DNA of 64,000 bases, from assembly GCF_000829695.1 (NCBI RefSeq), contig NZ_BBNN01000015.1, positions 372,001 to 436,000 on the forward strand, given 5' to 3'. Under the pieces are notes generated by a model that did no database searches, was not told the origin of the DNA, and saw nothing but the letters and a program-made list of their open reading frames with translations. The stretch is from Streptomyces sp. NBRC 110035. Lineage in GTDB: Bacteria > Actinomycetota > Actinomycetes > Streptomycetales > Streptomycetaceae. The translations under genes and the position numbers were made by a program. Shown here in pieces: positions 26,591 to 34,812 of this stretch; within the stretch, counting starts at the first letter, position 1, and the number at the start of each line of letters is the position of its first letter.

Positions 26591-27448
26591 TCAGCCGATA
26601 CCCGGTCCGGAGTGCGGCCCCCCGTGTCCGTACGCGCTGTCGCTGCCGTACGCCTCCCGGTGCTCGACCAGTTCACGCACCCAGCCGTCGACCTCGGTGG
26701 CCCAGTCACGGGCGTCGTCGTGGCCGACGGTGAACCGGCTGAGCGCGTCGTGTCCGGTGTCCTCGTCGCCGCCCGCGCTCCCGCCGCCCCGCTTGTCGGC
26801 CTCCAGGACGACGTCGATTCCGCCCGGGTGGGTGAGGAAGGTCAGCTCGATCTCCTCCACCCGGTCCGCGTACGACGGGGCCGGAGTGAGCCCGATCTCC
26901 TGGTGGAAGGGCAGCCGCTGCCCGGTGCCGCCGATGCGGCCGTGCTCGAGACCGGCGGACCGCAGCCCGTACCCGAGCCGCCGGAACGCGCCGATGATCG
27001 CCTCCTGGGCGGGCAGCGGGCCGACACCGAGCGGATCGGGGCCGGGGCCGGCGTCCGGTTCCTGCGGCCCGGCCACCGCCAGCTCGGTCCGCACGCCGAG
27101 GCGGACGCCCAGTTCCCGGCCGTCCAGCTCGGTGACCGGTGTCTCCCAGGGCAGCGTCACCCCGAACGGCACGGTGCGCGCCTCGCCCTCGTCCAGCCGG
27201 AACCCGCCACCGATGGCGAAGCGCTCGAACGGCACGGCGACCCTGCTCCCGCCACTTCCGCCGCTCCCGCCCTCCACCCGGGCCACGAGCTCAAGGGCCA
27301 CCTGCTCGACGTCGAACGCGGTGTCGCCGCCCACGAGCCGCACCTGTCCGGCGAGCGTCCCGCCGGGCCGGACGGGTCCCGGCTCCAGAACCGTGTCGAC
27401 CGTGGGCCCGCCCGACCCCGGCGAGCCGAGCAGTCGCTTGAACACCAT
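26591..27448 (-). CDS. Spo0M (sporulation control protein M) family
   Basis: The 285-residue arrestin-fold protein has an N-terminal half MVFKRLLGS...VDTVLEPGPVRPGG with GGDTAFDVEQVALELVARVE and VPFGVTLPWETPVTEL. It has a second arrestin-like half and a C-terminal helical tail, as in Spo0M. The family affects sporulation in Bacillus; the Streptomyces role is not established here. A Gly/Ser-rich insert (about 60-70) is present. Single gene with its own promoter region. Confidence 0.87.
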   Translation of the reverse strand: MVFKRLLGSPGSGGPTVDTVLEPGPVRPGGTLAGQVRLVGGDTAFDVEQVALELVARVEGGSGGSGGSRVAVPFERFAIGGGFRLDEGEARTVPFGVTLPWETPVTELDGRELGVRLGVRTELAVAGPQEPDAGPGPDPLGVGPLPAQEAIIGAFRRLGYGLRSAGLEHGRIGGTGQRLPFHQEIGLTPAPSYADRVEEIELTFLTHPGGIDVVLEADKRGGGSAGGDEDTGHDALSRFTVGHDDARDWATEVDGWVRELVEHREAYGSDSAYGHGGPHSGPGIG

Positions 27449-27645
27449 CGAGGCATCCGCTCCTTATCTGCCACTTGACCTGTCGCGTGCGTACACCTGC
27501 CTGCATTTGCGCACAGGGAACAACCGCGTGGAGCATAGAGGGAGTGCCGGGTGGCGTCCTTGGCGGCCGGGCGGGGCGACCCGTATACGGGGCGGCGCGA
27601 CCGGAGAGGGGCCGGCCGGCGGAGGGCGGGGCCCGCCCCGCGGCT

Positions 27646-27948
27646 CTACTGCTGGTAAGGCTGCTGGTGTTGCTGGGGCGGCTGTCCGTACGGCCGGCCG
27701 TTGCCGGGGCCGCCCGCGTCCTGCGCCTGCAACTGCTCGGCCTGCTCCGAGGACACCTTCGACTCGGCGCCGCAGAAGGTGCACTGCGTCATGTACTTCG
27801 TCGAGACAGGGAACAGCGGCACGAAGAACAGCGTGAACTTCGTGACCCGCTTCCTGAGCGTGTGCGCGGAGGGATTCCCGCACTGTGTGCACACCAGCGT
27901 GAGTATCGCGAGCTGGTAGAGATATCCCTTGGTGCCCAAAATGATCAT
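27646..27948 (-). CDS. Small zinc-ribbon protein
   Basis: The 100-residue protein carries four cysteines in two pairs, CTQCG (about 20) and CTFCG (about 56), making a zinc ribbon interrupted by LFFVPLFPVSTKY, which looks membrane-associating. It ends in a Gln/Pro-rich tail. Such zinc-ribbon/hydrophobic proteins are common in actinomycetes and their function is unknown. The ATG at 27948 begins MIILGTKGYLYQ, typical of the group. Confidence 0.8.
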   Translation of the reverse strand: MIILGTKGYLYQLAILTLVCTQCGNPSAHTLRKRVTKFTLFFVPLFPVSTKYMTQCTFCGAESKVSSEQAEQLQAQDAGGPGNGRPYGQPPQQHQQPYQQ

Positions 27949-28147
27949 GTGATTGCCCCTTCCAGGCATGGCCGGCCGCTGCCTCTGAGGGTGCCACCAC
28001 CCACGCCACGAAAACCACTGTCCACCGGAACCGTGATGCGGGGCCTTTCGCGGTGAGTCAGGGGGAGCGGTCGGCAATGTGGCAGGCCGGAAGACTGCCG
28101 CACTGCGCACAGGCGGGCGCGGGCGTACGGCGGACAGGATTCCGGGC

Positions 28148-29728
28148 ATGAGCGATGCGCGGGAAGTGACCTGCCGGTCCCAGTGGTCGGGTGCCCTGTG
28201 GTTCCTCGTCGGATTCGGGGCGACAGGGGCGGCGTCGGCCGTGCTGCTCTGGGCTCTCATGGGCCTCGCCGTGTGGCCGGTCGCCGCGGTGCTCTCCGCC
28301 GTGGCCGCCGTCGCGGCGATGGACAGGGCCACCGCATGGGTCCGCGCCGACGCCCACGGTGTGCACTCCCGCACGCTCCTGCGCCGCCGGAGCGTGCGCT
28401 GGAACGACGTCGCCGATCTGCGCGTACGCCTGAAGTACGCGAACACGCCCCGGGCCCAGGACGTCCGCCGCATCGTCGTGGTACTGCGGGGCGGGAAGGA
28501 CGGGAAGGGCCAGGGGGGCGGGCGCAAGTGGACTCTGCCCCTGCCGGTGGGGCTGACCTCCCACGACCCGGACTTCGACGAGAAGCTGGAGGTGTTCCGT
28601 GCGCTGCACCGCCGGCACGGTACTCCGGAGTCGAGTCACCTCGCCGTCATCTCGTACCGCACCACGGGGCGCGGCTGGATCGGTTCCCTCGTCGTGAGCG
28701 TGCTGCTGCTGGCGCTCGCGGGCGCGGCCGCGGCGTTCGTCCCGGCCGTCGACGCGGATCTCCGGGCCTGGAAGTCGGCCGTGCCGTGCACCGCCGGGGC
28801 CTCTGCCGCGGAACGGGGGGAGACGTGCGTGACGACGATGCCGGCGGTGATCGGGCGCACCGAGGCGCATCACCCCAAGAAGGGCAGTTGGCTCTACTTC
28901 ACCGACGCCCGCCCGCTGGAGCGGCTGCAGGTGTCCGAGGAGGCCGCGCGGGCGTTCCGTGCCGGTGACGACGTCGAACTGACCGTCTGGCGCGGCAGCG
29001 TGAAGGAGGTCGCCGGGGAGCGTCACGTCTGGCGTGAGCACAACGTGACTCCCGGCAGTGTCGCGGTAGCCGCGGCCGCCGTGGCCCTCGTCGCGGGCTA
29101 CCCCGCCGCCCGGGTGCTGGTGCGGATGCGGCGCCGCCGACGCCCCGACGACGAGGTGCTGCCGTCGGTCCTCCCCTTCGTGGTGGTCCTCCTCGGTACG
29201 GCCCTGTGGCTGCTTCCGCTCTGCTCTCTGCACCCCACCACGCTGTTCACGTCACCGCTGACGACCGTCTGGCCGGTCGCGGGCGCACTGGTGTCGCTGG
29301 CCCTGTTCGCCTGGGCGTGGCGCGTCACCCGCTTCCGCGGGCCCGGGGAGAGCGGGCCCGGCGGGGCGACGCAGTCCGCCGGCCGCGACGACGAGGAGGA
29401 GATGTTCCTCCGTGCCCGCTTCCTGGAGGCCACCGACTACAACCCCCGACGCTTCGGCACCCACGTCGTCCTGGGTGGCGACGGCCCGCCCTCCGTCACC
29501 CCGCACCCCGGCCCGGGCCGCTTCGCGGCGCGGGCGATCCCGGTGGAACGCCTCGCCCTCAGGAAGGTCCGCCCGGTCCGGGGCAGCGACGACGACGGCG
29601 TCCCCGGTGCCTGGCACATCGCCGAACTCGACGACGCCGGCACCCCGGTCCGCCTGGCGGCGGCGCCGGCGGACCTGGGCCGGATCCTTCGGCACCTCGC
29701 GCCGGGGCAGGCGCCGGCATCGTCGTAG
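28148..29728 (+). CDS. Multi-pass membrane protein, PH-like domain
   Basis: The 526-residue membrane protein opens with two TM helices (about 17-62), then a stretch WVRADAHGVHSRTLLRRRSVRWNDV resembling bacterial PH-like (bPH) domains. Another TM lies near 180, an exported segment with paired cysteines (PCTAGASA, ETCVTTMP) at about 200-290, and further TM helices at about 300-395. The C-terminal domain is cytoplasmic. I recognise no specific function. I use the ATG at 28148 because upstream codons look non-coding. Confidence 0.65.
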   Translation: MSDAREVTCRSQWSGALWFLVGFGATGAASAVLLWALMGLAVWPVAAVLSAVAAVAAMDRATAWVRADAHGVHSRTLLRRRSVRWNDVADLRVRLKYANTPRAQDVRRIVVVLRGGKDGKGQGGGRKWTLPLPVGLTSHDPDFDEKLEVFRALHRRHGTPESSHLAVISYRTTGRGWIGSLVVSVLLLALAGAAAAFVPAVDADLRAWKSAVPCTAGASAAERGETCVTTMPAVIGRTEAHHPKKGSWLYFTDARPLERLQVSEEAARAFRAGDDVELTVWRGSVKEVAGERHVWREHNVTPGSVAVAAAAVALVAGYPAARVLVRMRRRRRPDDEVLPSVLPFVVVLLGTALWLLPLCSLHPTTLFTSPLTTVWPVAGALVSLALFAWAWRVTRFRGPGESGPGGATQSAGRDDEEEMFLRARFLEATDYNPRRFGTHVVLGGDGPPSVTPHPGPGRFAARAIPVERLALRKVRPVRGSDDDGVPGAWHIAELDDAGTPVRLAAAPADLGRILRHLAPGQAPASS

Positions 29729-29762
29729 GGGCCGTCGGTGGAGGCCGCCGCAGCCGGGCGGT

Positions 29763-31361
29763 TCACACCGTGAGCTTCACGGCCTCCAGCCAGACGTCGT
29801 TGTCGAGGGTGCCGCCGAAGGTGTAGGCGGGGCGGGCCTTGCTGCACGTCCGCTGCCCCCAGTCCCTCTGGCGCAGGCGGACGCTGTGGCAGATCTCGCC
29901 GCTGCCGACGTTGACGGCGAAGCCCAGCATGTTCGGGGCGCTCTGCTTCGCGCTGCCGATGTAGAAGTTCTTGCCGTCGCCGGTGATGGCCGTCCAGCTC
30001 GGCTGCCACTGGCCCCGGCCGTCGACCGGCTTCGACACCTGCCGGAACGCGTTGGCGGCCGAGCCGTCGACGCCGTGCACCGCGATGTTCAGGGCCTTGA
30101 TCGGCTTGTTCTGGCCCGCCGTACCCGCGATGGTGCCGTCGCACACCGGCTTCTGCCAGCCCTGCCCGGAGACGTACGCGCGGTAGCAGATGTGGCGTCC
30201 GGACGGGTCGCTCGCGGCGAGCCGTTTCACGGCACTGGCGGCGGTGTCCTGCGGGGGTTTCGCCGTGACGGTGGTGGTGTCCTTCGGAGGCGTCGCGGTC
30301 ACGGTGACGGTGACGCCCCCACCGCTCCCGGCCTCCGGGGTGTACGTCGGCTTCGGCCCGTTCTTGGCCTTGTCGTTCTTGTCGTCCTTGTCCTTCGGCT
30401 TGGCCGACGGTGAGGCGGACGTCGAACTGGGCGGGGGCGGGATCGGCCGCGGGGGCGTCCTGAGCGTCGGTGAGGCCTCGGCCGAGGGCGAGCTGCTCAC
30501 ACCGGCGGCGGCCTGTTCCTGGTTCCCGCCGCCGTCCGATCCGCCACTGCCCAGGATCACCAGCGGTATGACGACCAGCGCGGCCACACCGAGCGCCACC
30601 GGCCCGACGACCAGGGGCCTGCTGAGCAGTCCGGGGCCCTCGAACTCGTCGTCCGACTGCCGGGAGGCGGTCCTGCGTGCAGGCCTCGGCGGCGGTACGG
30701 GGCGGGCGGCCGACTCCGACCGGGATTCCGACCCGGAGCCCGAACCCCAGCCCAGTCCCGTGCCCAGACCCGAACCCGACCCGGCCCCGGGCTCCGACCC
30801 CGGTTCCGGGCCGCCGGACGGAGGCGGGGGCGGCGGCCCCTCGGGCTCGGGAAGCGCGTACGACGTCTCGTCGAAGTCGTCGTACGCGTCGTCGTCGGCA
30901 TCGATGCCCGGAGCGACCGCGGTACCGGTGGCACCGACGGGCCCGTCGTCGGCATCGTCGATGGCGTCCCCCTTCACGAGGGACGGTGCTGGTGCTGGTG
31001 CTGGTGCTGGTGCTGGTGCGGGTGTCGGTGGTGCTGCCTCCGGCTCCTGCTGCTGTTCCAGCAGCGAGCTCGAGCCGTCGGGGGAGACCTCGACGAACGC
31101 CACGTACCCCGCGGCGGGGTCGGAGATCGCCGCCGTGACGGTGACGTCCCGGTCGCGTGCGTGTCCGTGCAGGGTGTCGAGGATCGCGGCGTCGACCGTC
31201 TCCCCCTCCGCCACCGGCACGGGCTCACCGTTGATGACGGCGGAGCCGTCACCGGAGATGACCACCGTGAAGTGCGGGGACGGTTCGGAGGTCCCACCGG
31301 ACACGGCGTGTTCGCCTCCGGCGACCGGCTCGTCCGCCTCTTCTCCTTCGCCCCGGATCAT
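29763..31361 (-). CDS. Membrane-anchored ChW-repeat protein with shared N-terminal domain
   Basis: A 532-residue protein. Residues about 30-105 (FTVVISGDGSAVINGEPVPV to EVSPDGSSSLL) form a domain that recurs in the gene at 52845. A Pro/Ala/Ser linker, one TM helix (about 249-268) and a Ser/Pro/Lys stalk follow. The exported C-terminus (about 400-530) has two tryptophan-rich units (YRAYVSGQGWQKPVCDG, GTAGQNKPIKALNIAV; VRLRQRDWGQRTCS, LEAVKLTV) matching clostridial hydrophobic W (ChW) repeats, which are surface or wall ligands. The start has GAGAGGA upstream. Promoter motif site A (31431-31458) ties it to the secretion locus. Confidence 0.75.
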   Translation of the reverse strand: MIRGEGEEADEPVAGGEHAVSGGTSEPSPHFTVVISGDGSAVINGEPVPVAEGETVDAAILDTLHGHARDRDVTVTAAISDPAAGYVAFVEVSPDGSSSLLEQQQEPEAAPPTPAPAPAPAPAPAPSLVKGDAIDDADDGPVGATGTAVAPGIDADDDAYDDFDETSYALPEPEGPPPPPPSGGPEPGSEPGAGSGSGLGTGLGWGSGSGSESRSESAARPVPPPRPARRTASRQSDDEFEGPGLLSRPLVVGPVALGVAALVVIPLVILGSGGSDGGGNQEQAAAGVSSSPSAEASPTLRTPPRPIPPPPSSTSASPSAKPKDKDDKNDKAKNGPKPTYTPEAGSGGGVTVTVTATPPKDTTTVTAKPPQDTAASAVKRLAASDPSGRHICYRAYVSGQGWQKPVCDGTIAGTAGQNKPIKALNIAVHGVDGSAANAFRQVSKPVDGRGQWQPSWTAITGDGKNFYIGSAKQSAPNMLGFAVNVGSGEICHSVRLRQRDWGQRTCSKARPAYTFGGTLDNDVWLEAVKLTV

Positions 31362-31430
31362 AAGCGTTCCTCTCTGACGTTCCCGGCCGCATGGCACGGC
31401 CGGGTCCGTATCGGCGTTGCCCGCGTACCG

Positions 31431-31458
31431 CAACGGTCGCCGGATGAAAAAGGTTCAA
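31431..31458 (-). promoter_or_regulatory. Locus promoter motif, site A
   Basis: On the minus strand: TTGAACC (31458-31452), 15-bp spacer, CCGTTG (31436-31431), about 70 bp upstream of the ChW-protein start at 31361. It fits the motif shared by the T4SS-like locus (ECF-type -35 with AAC core and -10 with CGTT). Confidence 0.65.
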
Positions 31459-31566
31459 CTCCAGGGCGACAACCGGGATAACAGCGAAATCAGCGATGAC
31501 ACGGGACGGAATGGCACGTTCCGTCCAGGTGACGGTGGCGACTTCCCGTCCTACTAGAGTCCGAGG

Positions 31567-34500
31567 GTGGACCACTACGTGAATTCCGTTCGCTTCGCCG
31601 TGCTGGGCCCGGTCCGGGCATGGCGCGGGAAACGGGAACTGGACCTCGGCTCGCCCCAGCAGAGAGTTGTGCTGGCGCTGCTGCTGTTACGGCGTGGACG
31701 CCCCGTACCGCTCGGTGAACTCCTCGGCGCCGTCTGGGGGGAGGAGCCGCCCGCGGCTGCCGTGTCCGTCCTGCGGACCTACGTGTCGCGCCTGCGCAAG
31801 GTGCTGGAGCCCGGCCGTGACCGGGCCGCCGGGCAGCCCCGGGTGGTCGTCTCCGTCGGGGACGGATACGTGCTGCGGATCCCGGACGACGCCCTGGACC
31901 TCGCCGTGTTCCAGCGCCGGGTCGCCCGGGCGAAGAGGGCACGCGCCGCGGGCGACGTGTCCGGCGCCGCGGAACTGCTGCACGCCGCGCTCGGCGAGTG
32001 GCAGGGAGCCGCGCTGGCCGGACTCCCCGGCCCGCTGGCCGAGACGGTGCGCTCCTGGCTGGACGAGGAGTGGCTGACCGCGCTGGAGGCGCGGCTGGAC
32101 GTCGACGTCCAGCTCGGACGCCATCACGAGGTGATCGCCGAGCTGATCCCGCTCACCGGCAGGCACCCCCTGCGGGAGCAACTGTGCCGGCTGCTCATGC
32201 TGGCGCTGTACCGGTCCGGGCGGCAGGCCGAGGCACTGGCGGCGTACCGCGGGACACGGAGTGCCCTGGTCAGGGAGCTGGGTGTCGAGCCCGGTGCCTC
32301 GCTCCAGAACCTGCATGACCGCATCCTGGCGGCCGACCCGGCCCTGATGCCCGACCCGGCACCCGCTCCGCTCCGGCCCGCGTACCCGCTCAGGCAGCTC
32401 CGCCCGTCCGTGACGCCTGTGGCGTCCGAGCCGTCCGTCGTCGCATCGGCGGACGGGAGAGCGGGCGATGACACGGCAACCGGCGGCAGGACGGCGGACG
32501 AGCCGGCGTCGGACGACGGTCCGGCCGACCGGCCGACGGACGGGGCCGACCGTTGTGACCCGCACGGCACCCCGGAGGGGACCGCCCGCCCGGCGCAACT
32601 GCCCGCCGATCTGCCGACCTTCGCCGGACGGCACGCCGAACTCGAGCGGACCGAAGCCCTGTTGCCCGAGGACGGCAGCCCTCCGTCGACCGTCGTGATC
32701 AGCGCGATCGGCGGCATGGGCGGGATCGGCAAGTCCACTCTGGCCGTGCACTGGGCCCACCGGGTCGCCGACCGCTTCCCCGGCGGCCAGCTCTACATCA
32801 ACCTGCGCGGCTTCGACCCGACCGGCTCGGCGGTGACGCCGGACGACGCCGTGCGGATCTTCCTCGACGCGCTCGGCGTCCCCCCGATGCGCATACCCTC
32901 CGGTCTCGACGCGCAGGTGGCGCTGTACCGCAGCCTGCTCGCGCGGAGCAGGCTGCTGATCCTCCTCGACAACGCCCGCGACACCGAGCAGGTCCGCCCG
33001 CTGCTGCCCGGATCCCCGGGCTGCCTGGTCATCGTCACCAGTCGCAATCGGCTCACCGGCCTGGTCGCCGGCGAAGGGGCGCAGCCCCTGACGCTGGATC
33101 AGATGACCTCCGCCGAGGCACACGACCTGCTGGCCCGGCGCCTCGGCACCGACCGGCTGGCCGCGGAACCCGAGGCGGCGGACGAGATCATCGCGCGGTG
33201 CGGCCGGCTGCCGCTGGCGCTCGCCATCGTCGCCGCCCACGCCTGCGCCCACCCGGCCTTCCCGCTCAGCGCCATCGCCGACGAGGTGAGCGACAGCCAC
33301 GGCAGCCTGGACGCCTTCGCCGGCGGTGACGACATCACCACCGACGTGCGGGCCGTCTTCTCCTGGTCCTACAAGGCGCTGTCCGTCCCGGCGGCACGCC
33401 TGTTCCGGCTGCTGGGCCTGCACACCGGGCCGGACATCTCCGCGCCCGCGGCGGCCGCCCTCGCCGGGCTCCCCCCGCGTGAGGCCCGCGGCATCCTCGC
33501 CGAGCTGACCCGCGCCCACCTGCTCACCGAGCACTTCCCGGGCCGCTACACCCTGCACGACCTGCTGCGCGTGTACGCCGCCGAACGGGTGCGTGCCGAG
33601 GAGACACGGGAGGAGCGGGACCTCGCCGTCGAGCGACTGCTCTCCTGGTACCTGCACACCGCCGACGCGGCCTACCCGCACATCACCCCGAACCGCCGCC
33701 GTATTCCCCTGGAACCGCTGCCCGAGGGGTGCCGGCCGCTGGAGTTCACGACGCACGAGCAGGCGCTCGACTGGTGCGAGACCGAACGGCCCAACCTGGT
33801 CGTCGCGGTGCACCAGGCCGACCAGGCCGGGAAACCTGGCATCGCGTGGCGGCTGCCCGCCGTCCTGTGGGGGTTCTTCTACCTGCGCAGCCACACGCAC
33901 GACTGGCTCGACACCTCCCGTACGGGTCTCATCGCCGCCCGCACCGCCGGCGACCGGCAGGGCGAGGCCCAGGGGCTGTCCGACACGGCCGCCGCGCTGC
34001 GCAACGCCGGCAGGCTCGAGGAGGCCATCGTGCACCTGCACCGGGCGCTGGAACTGTGCCAGGAACTCGGGGACAGGAAGGCAAGGTCGACGGTGGTCGC
34101 CAACCTGGGCGACGTCTACCTGCACGTCGGCCGGCTCGGCAAGGCCGTCGAGTACATCCGAAGGGGGCTGGCCCTCGACCGCATCGAGGGCAGCGCCTGG
34201 GGAGAGGGCGTCGCCCTGTGCAACCTGGGCGACGCCTACCAGCGGCTCGGCCGGTACGACGACGCCCTCGGCTGCCTGGAGCGGGCACTGGTGGTGCTGC
34301 GCGCCGGCGACAACCGCTGGGTCGAGGGCGTCGCCCTCGACATCCTCGGCACGGTCCACCACCGGCTCGGCCGCTACGACGAGTCCGTCGAGTACTACCG
34401 TCAGGCACTCGCGACGCACCGGGACATCGGCAACCGGTGGGGCGAGGGCCACACGCTGGGCAATCTCGGGGACGTCCATCTCGACGCCGAGGAGCCGGAG

Positions 34501-34650
34501 GCCGCCCGGGCGAGCTGGCACCAAGCCCTCGCGATCTTCGCGGAGTTCGGTCATCCGGACGCCGAGAAGGTCCGCGCGCGGCTCGCCCGCCTGCAGGACG
34601 GCCCGGCCGACGCGCGTGCCCGAGGGGCTGCGCCGAAACGGACCGCCTGA
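31567..34650 (+). CDS. AfsR/SARP family regulator with NB-ARC and TPR domains
   Basis: A 1027-residue regulator. It has an OmpR-type DNA-binding domain (about 5-95, VRFAVLGPVRAWRG start) and a bacterial transcriptional activation domain (BTAD, about 100-250). A disordered linker is followed by an NB-ARC/STAND ATPase with P-loop GGMGGIGKST (K about 389) and LLILLDNA as Walker B. TPR repeats fill about 750-1010 (NLGDVYLHVGRLGKAVEYI, NLGDAYQRLGRYDDALGCL). AfsR-type proteins activate secondary metabolism and development. It has no copy of the locus motif upstream but sits inside the locus. A candidate leaderless -10 TACTAG lies just before the GTG start. Confidence 0.9.
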   Translation: MDHYVNSVRFAVLGPVRAWRGKRELDLGSPQQRVVLALLLLRRGRPVPLGELLGAVWGEEPPAAAVSVLRTYVSRLRKVLEPGRDRAAGQPRVVVSVGDGYVLRIPDDALDLAVFQRRVARAKRARAAGDVSGAAELLHAALGEWQGAALAGLPGPLAETVRSWLDEEWLTALEARLDVDVQLGRHHEVIAELIPLTGRHPLREQLCRLLMLALYRSGRQAEALAAYRGTRSALVRELGVEPGASLQNLHDRILAADPALMPDPAPAPLRPAYPLRQLRPSVTPVASEPSVVASADGRAGDDTATGGRTADEPASDDGPADRPTDGADRCDPHGTPEGTARPAQLPADLPTFAGRHAELERTEALLPEDGSPPSTVVISAIGGMGGIGKSTLAVHWAHRVADRFPGGQLYINLRGFDPTGSAVTPDDAVRIFLDALGVPPMRIPSGLDAQVALYRSLLARSRLLILLDNARDTEQVRPLLPGSPGCLVIVTSRNRLTGLVAGEGAQPLTLDQMTSAEAHDLLARRLGTDRLAAEPEAADEIIARCGRLPLALAIVAAHACAHPAFPLSAIADEVSDSHGSLDAFAGGDDITTDVRAVFSWSYKALSVPAARLFRLLGLHTGPDISAPAAAALAGLPPREARGILAELTRAHLLTEHFPGRYTLHDLLRVYAAERVRAEETREERDLAVERLLSWYLHTADAAYPHITPNRRRIPLEPLPEGCRPLEFTTHEQALDWCETERPNLVVAVHQADQAGKPGIAWRLPAVLWGFFYLRSHTHDWLDTSRTGLIAARTAGDRQGEAQGLSDTAAALRNAGRLEEAIVHLHRALELCQELGDRKARSTVVANLGDVYLHVGRLGKAVEYIRRGLALDRIEGSAWGEGVALCNLGDAYQRLGRYDDALGCLERALVVLRAGDNRWVEGVALDILGTVHHRLGRYDESVEYYRQALATHRDIGNRWGEGHTLGNLGDVHLDAEEPEAARASWHQALAIFAEFGHPDAEKVRARLARLQDGPADARARGAAPKRTA

Positions 34651-34705
34651 CATGGATCTCCTCCGATCGTGAGCCCCGTCGAGGAGTCGCCGGGGCACAC
34701 CCGAA

Positions 34706-34733
34706 CAACGGCCGCGGGGCGAGGACGGTTCAA
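34706..34733 (-). promoter_or_regulatory. Locus promoter motif, site H (orphan, antisense to AfsR)
   Basis: Minus strand: TTGAACC (34733-34727), 15-bp spacer, CCGTTG (34711-34706). It points toward the 3' end of the AfsR-like gene on the opposite strand. A GGAGGAG ribosome-site-like sequence (34664-34658) and an ATG at 34653 follow, opening a frame antisense to AfsR. No known gene uses it. Confidence 0.5.
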
Positions 34734-34778
34734 CCCCGGTGATCTTTTGGGAGCCGAACCGCCCTCGTGCCCGCGGCG

Positions 34779-34812
34779 GGTGCCTCGGTGTCTCAAGACG
34801 CCTCAAGGCACC
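34779..34812. terminator. Bidirectional terminator hairpin
   Basis: GGTGCCT (34779-34785) pairs with AGGCACC (34806-34812), and inside them GGTGTCT pairs with AGACGCC apart from one mismatch. The long hairpin lies between the convergent AfsR-like and glycosidase genes. Confidence 0.6.

Noticed and set aside
34720..34740. GGTTCAACCCC resembling a tRNA T-arm
   Set aside because: No acceptor, D or anticodon stems around it; it is the -35 part of locus promoter site H.
31687..34806. Open frame of about 1000 codons on the minus strand opposite the AfsR-like gene
   Set aside because: Its translation is low-complexity and motif-free, whereas the plus strand encodes clear BTAD, NB-ARC and TPR domains. 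The only point in its favour is promoter site H and a ribosome-like site at its 5' part, reported as a finding.
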